Below are positions 7,408 to 10,764 of a stretch of DNA of 10,764 bases, one piece after another (the first letter of the stretch is position 1; each line of letters starts with the position of its first letter). A program made the translations under genes and the position numbers. Source of the DNA: Bacteroidota bacterium (GTDB lineage Bacteria; Bacteroidota; Ignavibacteria; UBA10030; UBA6906); contig JAGDMJ010000069.1 in the NCBI GenBank assembly GCA_017860555.1, forward strand, positions 1 to 10,764. The letters run 5' to 3'. The notes under the pieces are model-generated. The model had not been told where the DNA came from and did not search any database. It was given only the letters and a program-made list of their open reading frames with translations.

Positions 7408-8213
7408 AAACAGGACTCAAGCTCCTGATCCTTATCGTCGGCGCGGTTATTTTTGCGTATCCATTTCTCTGGATGATCGCGGGATCGCTGAAGCCGCCAC
7501 TCGAGATCAGCCAGCTTGGGCTCTGGTCAGACCATTTCACCACGGAAAGCTACAAGCTCGTCCTCACGAAGATCCCCATCGCTCGAGCCTTTCTCAATAG
7601 TCTGATCGTTTCACTTGCCACCACCTGTACCGTGGTTCTGTTCGGCTCCATGGCAGGCTACGCGCTGGCGAAACTTCGGTTTGTGGGGAAAACGGGCCTC
7701 TATATGTTGATCCTGTTTACGATGATGATTCCCTTCCAGATCGTCTTGATCCCTCAGTATATCCTCATGGTGAAACTGGGATGGACCGATACTTATCTTT
7801 CCCTGATCGCCCCGACCATGATCAGCGCGTTTGGCATTGTTCTCTTCCGGCAGTTCTTCATGGCCGTGCCGCAGGCGCTGATCGATGCCGCGCGCATCGA
7901 TGGTTGCTCGGAGATGCGCATTCTCTTCCAGGTGATCTGGCCGCTCTCACGCCCCGTGGTCATGACCGTCGGGCTATTGACATTCATGACGAGTTGGAAC
8001 GAAGTCCTCTGGCCCTTGCTGGTCGTTCGGGATCGTTCCCTGATGACCATGCCCCAGATCGTCACCATCTTTACCATCGGGGGGGAGGCAGAGTCACAAT
8101 TGGGATCGCTCCTGGCCGCGGCGACGCTCTTGTCTCTCCCCGTGATCATCGCATACGCATTCTTCCAGCGCTATTTCATTGAAAGCATGGCAGCTACCGG
8201 CATCAAAGGATAA
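7404..8213 (+). CDS. Sugar ABC transporter permease, MalG/UgpE-type
   Basis: This 269-residue inner-membrane protein is the second half of the permease pair. It opens with a membrane segment (LKLLILIVGAVIFAYPFLWM) followed by IAGSLKP, the usual start of MalG-type subunits. The EAA loop is D161-A-A-R-I-D-G-C, then EMRILFQVIWPLSRP, with Asp in place of the first Glu and Cys in place of the usual Ala; both changes are mild. The ending, FFQRYFIESMAATGIKG, is characteristic of the family (usual form QRYFVxGLTAGAVKG). The start ATG overlaps the stop of the first permease (ATGA at 7404-7407), with GGAG at 7392-7395 as ribosome binding site. The length is usual for the family. Confidence 0.94.
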   Translation: MKTGLKLLILIVGAVIFAYPFLWMIAGSLKPPLEISQLGLWSDHFTTESYKLVLTKIPIARAFLNSLIVSLATTCTVVLFGSMAGYALAKLRFVGKTGLYMLILFTMMIPFQIVLIPQYILMVKLGWTDTYLSLIAPTMISAFGIVLFRQFFMAVPQALIDAARIDGCSEMRILFQVIWPLSRPVVMTVGLLTFMTSWNEVLWPLLVVRDRSLMTMPQIVTIFTIGGEAESQLGSLLAAATLLSLPVIIAYAFFQRYFIESMAATGIKG

Positions 8214-8225
8214 GGGGACGAGTTC

Positions 8226-10490
8226 ATGAAAGAACTCCGCTATTCGTACCCGATTGACGCCCTCTTTGCAGGCGCAAGCCTGGGGAACCCGACTGCATGG
8301 GCGACGCTCAGCCCCCTTTCCGACTTGAAAGGACTCTGGAACGCGGCCGATAACCGCTACTATGTGGGGGAATGGATCATGACCCTTGCGGCCGAGGACG
8401 TAATTCTGGAGCCGACAGGATCCGTTTTCACCCCGGGGGCGCAGTCGACGATGTTGTCAGGGGGACACCTTCGGGTGGAGAAGACTCTCTTTATTCCCTT
8501 CGCGCCGGTAGAGCGTGCCGGTCCCGTTCCGTCTTTCTGCAAATCCGCCATCATGCTCATTCGGATTGTCAACGATGGAGCGGACGAAAAGGAGGTGACA
8601 TGTCGGCACACACTCGTCTTTCCGCCTGTCGCGAATGAGCTTTTCACGAAACAGCCTCCACAACGGGAGCGGGAGGCCCGCGTGTCGGTGAGGGATGAGC
8701 AGGGGGCATGCATCGTGACGACCGAGGGACTCCCCACGCAAGTCCGCGTCTTCGGGTCGGCGATTCCCTGGAAGAAATTCCGCTTTGATGAAAAGACTGT
8801 GGAAGTTGAATATGAGGTGACCGTCCAAGGCGGTGGCGGGGTCAGGGAGGAGGCTTATGTGTTGGCCTTTTCCGAGGAGGGGAGAGAGGCGGCAAGAAAA
8901 ACGTTCGACCAGTGCCAGGATGGCCGCATGCTCTTGAAAAAGAGCGCAGAGGCCTATGCGGAAGTGCTCTCGCGCACCGAAATCATTACGCCTGAGCCTG
9001 TCATCAACCGGGGCCTTCAATGGGCAAAGGTCAATTCCGTTCGAGTTCAGCACCGATATCGGGGAGGACTTGCGTTCACGAATGATCCCCCGCAGGATAT
9101 TGTGGTGATCCGGGATCTTGGCTGGTATGTGTTTGGTGCAGATTACGTGACGCCTGATTTCTGCGAAGGCCTGCTGAACTTTGGAGAACAATATGGCTAC
9201 CATGAGGGGGGAAAGCTGACGGAGTACCTCCATGCCGATGAGGTTTCCCCCGAACAGCATGACTATAAACTGAACATCAACGATGACACTCCGCTGTTTG
9301 TCGCAGCACTCTACCACCATGCTGTCGCATGTCTGAATGACGAACACCTGGGTCGCGTCTATGGATTGATGCGCAAGGCGGCCGAGTGGATTCTGTCGCA
9401 GGTATCGGACGGCCTTGTTCGGTGTAGTTCTAGCGGGACCAGCGTATGGGGAATTTGCAGCTGGCGGAATATTATTGAGGGGTACAACCTCGCTGGGGCT
9501 GTCACGGAGATCAACGCCGAGTGCTATCATGCGCTTCTCCTCACCGGAAAAGTGGCCAGGAAGCTCGGACAGCTGGACGACGCCGAACGCTACAGCAGCG
9601 CTGCGAAGGCATTGAAGAATGCCATGAACACCCGGCTTGTTTCCGAACGAACCGGTCTATACGTGCTCAACCTCGACAATGAGGGAATGCCGCATCATGA
9701 CGTGACCGGGGACCTGATCTTCCCAGTTCTCTTTGACGTGGCTACACCGGAACGTGCCGAGGCCATCCTCAAAACACTCACGACTCCCGAGATGTGGACG
9801 TCGTGGGGAGCGCGAACAGTCCATCCCATGGAGCCGCTGTACGACCCGGAGTTCGGATACCAGCTTGTTGGCGGGGTCTGGCCGAATCTCACAGCATGGA
9901 TCTCGTATTGTCTCCGGAAGAATGAACCGGAAAAGATGGTCGAAGGCATGGTCAATATCTTCGCGATCAGTGAGGCCAAGACCCCCGTCGAGGGGGGGAG
10001 GATCACGCCGGGAGAATTCCCCGAGCGATTCCATGGGGAGAAACGCGTGAGCCTTGGTATGTCACTCAGTCCATGGACTCCCCCGACGTATCTCTGGCTC
10101 GGTGTTGAAGGTTTGCTGGGCGTTGCCCCGACCTTGTCCGGGTTGGAGCTGGATCCGTCCATCCCTGCTTCGTGGGAATGGGTGGCGGTAAAGAACCTCC
10201 TGTATCGGGGGGAGAGACTCGATGCATTCCTGTTCGGCGGAACGTTATACTCGACCCGGGAGGTCACAACACATTTCCCGCTCCAGGTTGGAATTCCGGT
10301 GAAAACGATGGTCCAGGGCGACGACATCGCCGCGATTGCCATGCGGATGGGCATGGAGACGATCCTTTTCGCCTGCTCCGATTCGGGAGGGACCGGCACG
10401 GTAGAAATGGAGATTGGATCCACTGCAATCAAGAAGGTGATCTCACTCGAGAAGGGAGGCGCGTCGTTGATTCGCCTGGGAGCCATATGA
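8226..10490 (+). CDS. Cytoplasmic six-hairpin glycosidase, related to the glycogen-debranching (amylo-alpha-1,6-glucosidase) fold
   Basis: The protein has 754 residues and no signal peptide or membrane segment, so it should be cytoplasmic. Residues about 1-235 look like an N-terminal beta-sandwich. Residues about 255-640 fit an (alpha/alpha)6 barrel, and the rest looks like a small beta-domain. Motifs seen are TNDPPQD (285-291) with R296-D297, E333 in TEYLH, NINDDTPLF (350-358), TEINAECYHALL (from 427), YQLVGGVWPN (545-554), GEFPERFHGE (596-605) and SPWTPPTYLWLGVEGLLG. The EINA-type and GxVWP-type motifs recall the C-terminal catalytic domain of debranching enzymes. Candidate acid/base residues are D297, E333, E428, E597 and E600, but I cannot assign them. 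It would hydrolyse the oligosaccharide brought in by the adjacent importer; an alpha-glucan is possible but unproven. It starts 12 bases after the permease stop, with AAGGGG at 8212-8217. The stop overlaps the next start (ATGA). GH15-, GH63- or GH78-like membership cannot be excluded. Confidence 0.75.
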   Translation: MKELRYSYPIDALFAGASLGNPTAWATLSPLSDLKGLWNAADNRYYVGEWIMTLAAEDVILEPTGSVFTPGAQSTMLSGGHLRVEKTLFIPFAPVERAGPVPSFCKSAIMLIRIVNDGADEKEVTCRHTLVFPPVANELFTKQPPQREREARVSVRDEQGACIVTTEGLPTQVRVFGSAIPWKKFRFDEKTVEVEYEVTVQGGGGVREEAYVLAFSEEGREAARKTFDQCQDGRMLLKKSAEAYAEVLSRTEIITPEPVINRGLQWAKVNSVRVQHRYRGGLAFTNDPPQDIVVIRDLGWYVFGADYVTPDFCEGLLNFGEQYGYHEGGKLTEYLHADEVSPEQHDYKLNINDDTPLFVAALYHHAVACLNDEHLGRVYGLMRKAAEWILSQVSDGLVRCSSSGTSVWGICSWRNIIEGYNLAGAVTEINAECYHALLLTGKVARKLGQLDDAERYSSAAKALKNAMNTRLVSERTGLYVLNLDNEGMPHHDVTGDLIFPVLFDVATPERAEAILKTLTTPEMWTSWGARTVHPMEPLYDPEFGYQLVGGVWPNLTAWISYCLRKNEPEKMVEGMVNIFAISEAKTPVEGGRITPGEFPERFHGEKRVSLGMSLSPWTPPTYLWLGVEGLLGVAPTLSGLELDPSIPASWEWVAVKNLLYRGERLDAFLFGGTLYSTREVTTHFPLQVGIPVKTMVQGDDIAAIAMRMGMETILFACSDSGGTGTVEMEIGSTAIKKVISLEKGGASLIRLGAI

Positions 10491-10764
10491 AGGGAGCGAG
10501 TAAGCGGAGCCGGGTTGTGCTGACGCCTGTCCTGGTGTATCTCCTGTTCACCTGCAGTAGCACGGCGGGTGTGAATGGCCCGGAGCGCCGGTTCGACGGG
10601 AAGTTCGGACAGGTCGAAGTCGGCGGCCGATATGCCGGAGCGGAGTTCCACGGGAGCCGCCCCTTGCCGTCCCGCATCAGCCTGTATTACCCGGTTGCAA
10701 ACAGCATCGACCTGAGTACGGACTACTGGAAACGAGGGGAATCCAGGCCCATGGTGGTCGGCAT
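10487..10764 (+). CDS. Exported protein of unknown function, possible lipoprotein (3' end missing)
   Basis: An open frame begins at the ATG overlapping the glycosidase stop (ATGA at 10487-10490), preceded by GGGAG at 10478-10482, and runs 92 codons to the right edge. The N-terminus is a clear export signal: MKGASKRSR, a hydrophobic stretch (VVLTPVLVYLLF), then TCSSTAG. Cys23 could be lipidated, but Thr just before it is unusual for a lipobox; cleavage after STA is an alternative. The mature part includes EVGGRYAGAEFHGSRPLPSR, then ISLYYPVANSIDLSTDYWKR. The aromatic and Tyr-Pro content is reminiscent of the N-terminal beta-sandwich of the upstream glycosidase (YSYPIDALFAG), so this may be an exported glycosidase-like companion. 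That is weak inference. I do not recognise the family with certainty. Translational coupling places it in the same operon. Confidence 0.65.
   Translation, partial: MKGASKRSRVVLTPVLVYLLFTCSSTAGVNGPERRFDGKFGQVEVGGRYAGAEFHGSRPLPSRISLYYPVANSIDLSTDYWKRGESRPMVVG

Noticed and set aside
8457..9530. Long open frame of 357 codons on the minus strand
   Set aside because: It lies entirely inside the glycosidase gene, has no recognisable domain or ribosome binding site, and is the kind of antisense open frame that GC-rich coding sequence produces.
9695..10651. Open frame of 318 codons on the minus strand spanning the glycosidase end and the next gene
   Set aside because: It crosses the ATGA junction of two well-supported plus-strand genes. 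Its translation is rich in Ser, Arg and Pro and shows no domain.

Overview
This window is one continuous run of eight same-strand (+) genes, with gaps of 0 to 99 bases and three 4-base ATGA stop/start overlaps. It reads as a single carbohydrate-handling operon, or the middle of one. The base composition is moderately GC-rich and even across the genes. The first protein has a C-terminal domain of the kind exported by the Bacteroidota type IX secretion system (T9SS). The second is a PorV/PorQ-type outer-membrane barrel, a family tied to the same system. Both point to a Gram-negative member of the FCB group (Bacteroidota, Ignavibacteria-like or a relative). A complete CUT1-type ABC sugar importer is less typical of gut Bacteroidetes, which rely on SusC/SusD, so an Ignavibacteria- or Rhodothermus-like lineage fits better. 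That placement is inferred from protein style; no rRNA or other marker is present.

Layout. (1) 3-2435: the 3' part of a large secreted surface protein with Asp/Asn-rich calcium-loop-like segments, a fibronectin-III-like region and a C-terminal sorting-type domain. The gene runs off the left edge. (2) 2449-3477: PorV/PorQ-family outer-membrane protein. (3) 3478-3576: a 99-base spacer with a 14-base tandem repeat. (4) 3577-5169: exported SurA/PpiC-like protein whose parvulin-like region seems to lack the usual histidines. (5) 5222-6526: sugar-binding lipoprotein. (6) 6523-7407 and (7) 7404-8213: the two sugar-permease subunits. (8) 8226-10490: a cytoplasmic six-hairpin glycosidase resembling the C-terminal part of glycogen-debranching enzymes. 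(9) 10487-10764: the start of another exported protein, cut by the right edge.

How they may work together (inference). The surface protein and PorV-like barrel would act at the outer membrane. The SurA-like protein would assist folding of exported proteins in the periplasm. The lipoprotein would capture an oligosaccharide and the two permeases would move it across the inner membrane. The signal-less glycosidase would then hydrolyse it in the cytoplasm. No ATPase subunit, transcription regulator, SusC/SusD pair, RNA gene, mobile element, CRISPR array or convincing terminator was seen. No stretch over 300 bases lacks a gene.
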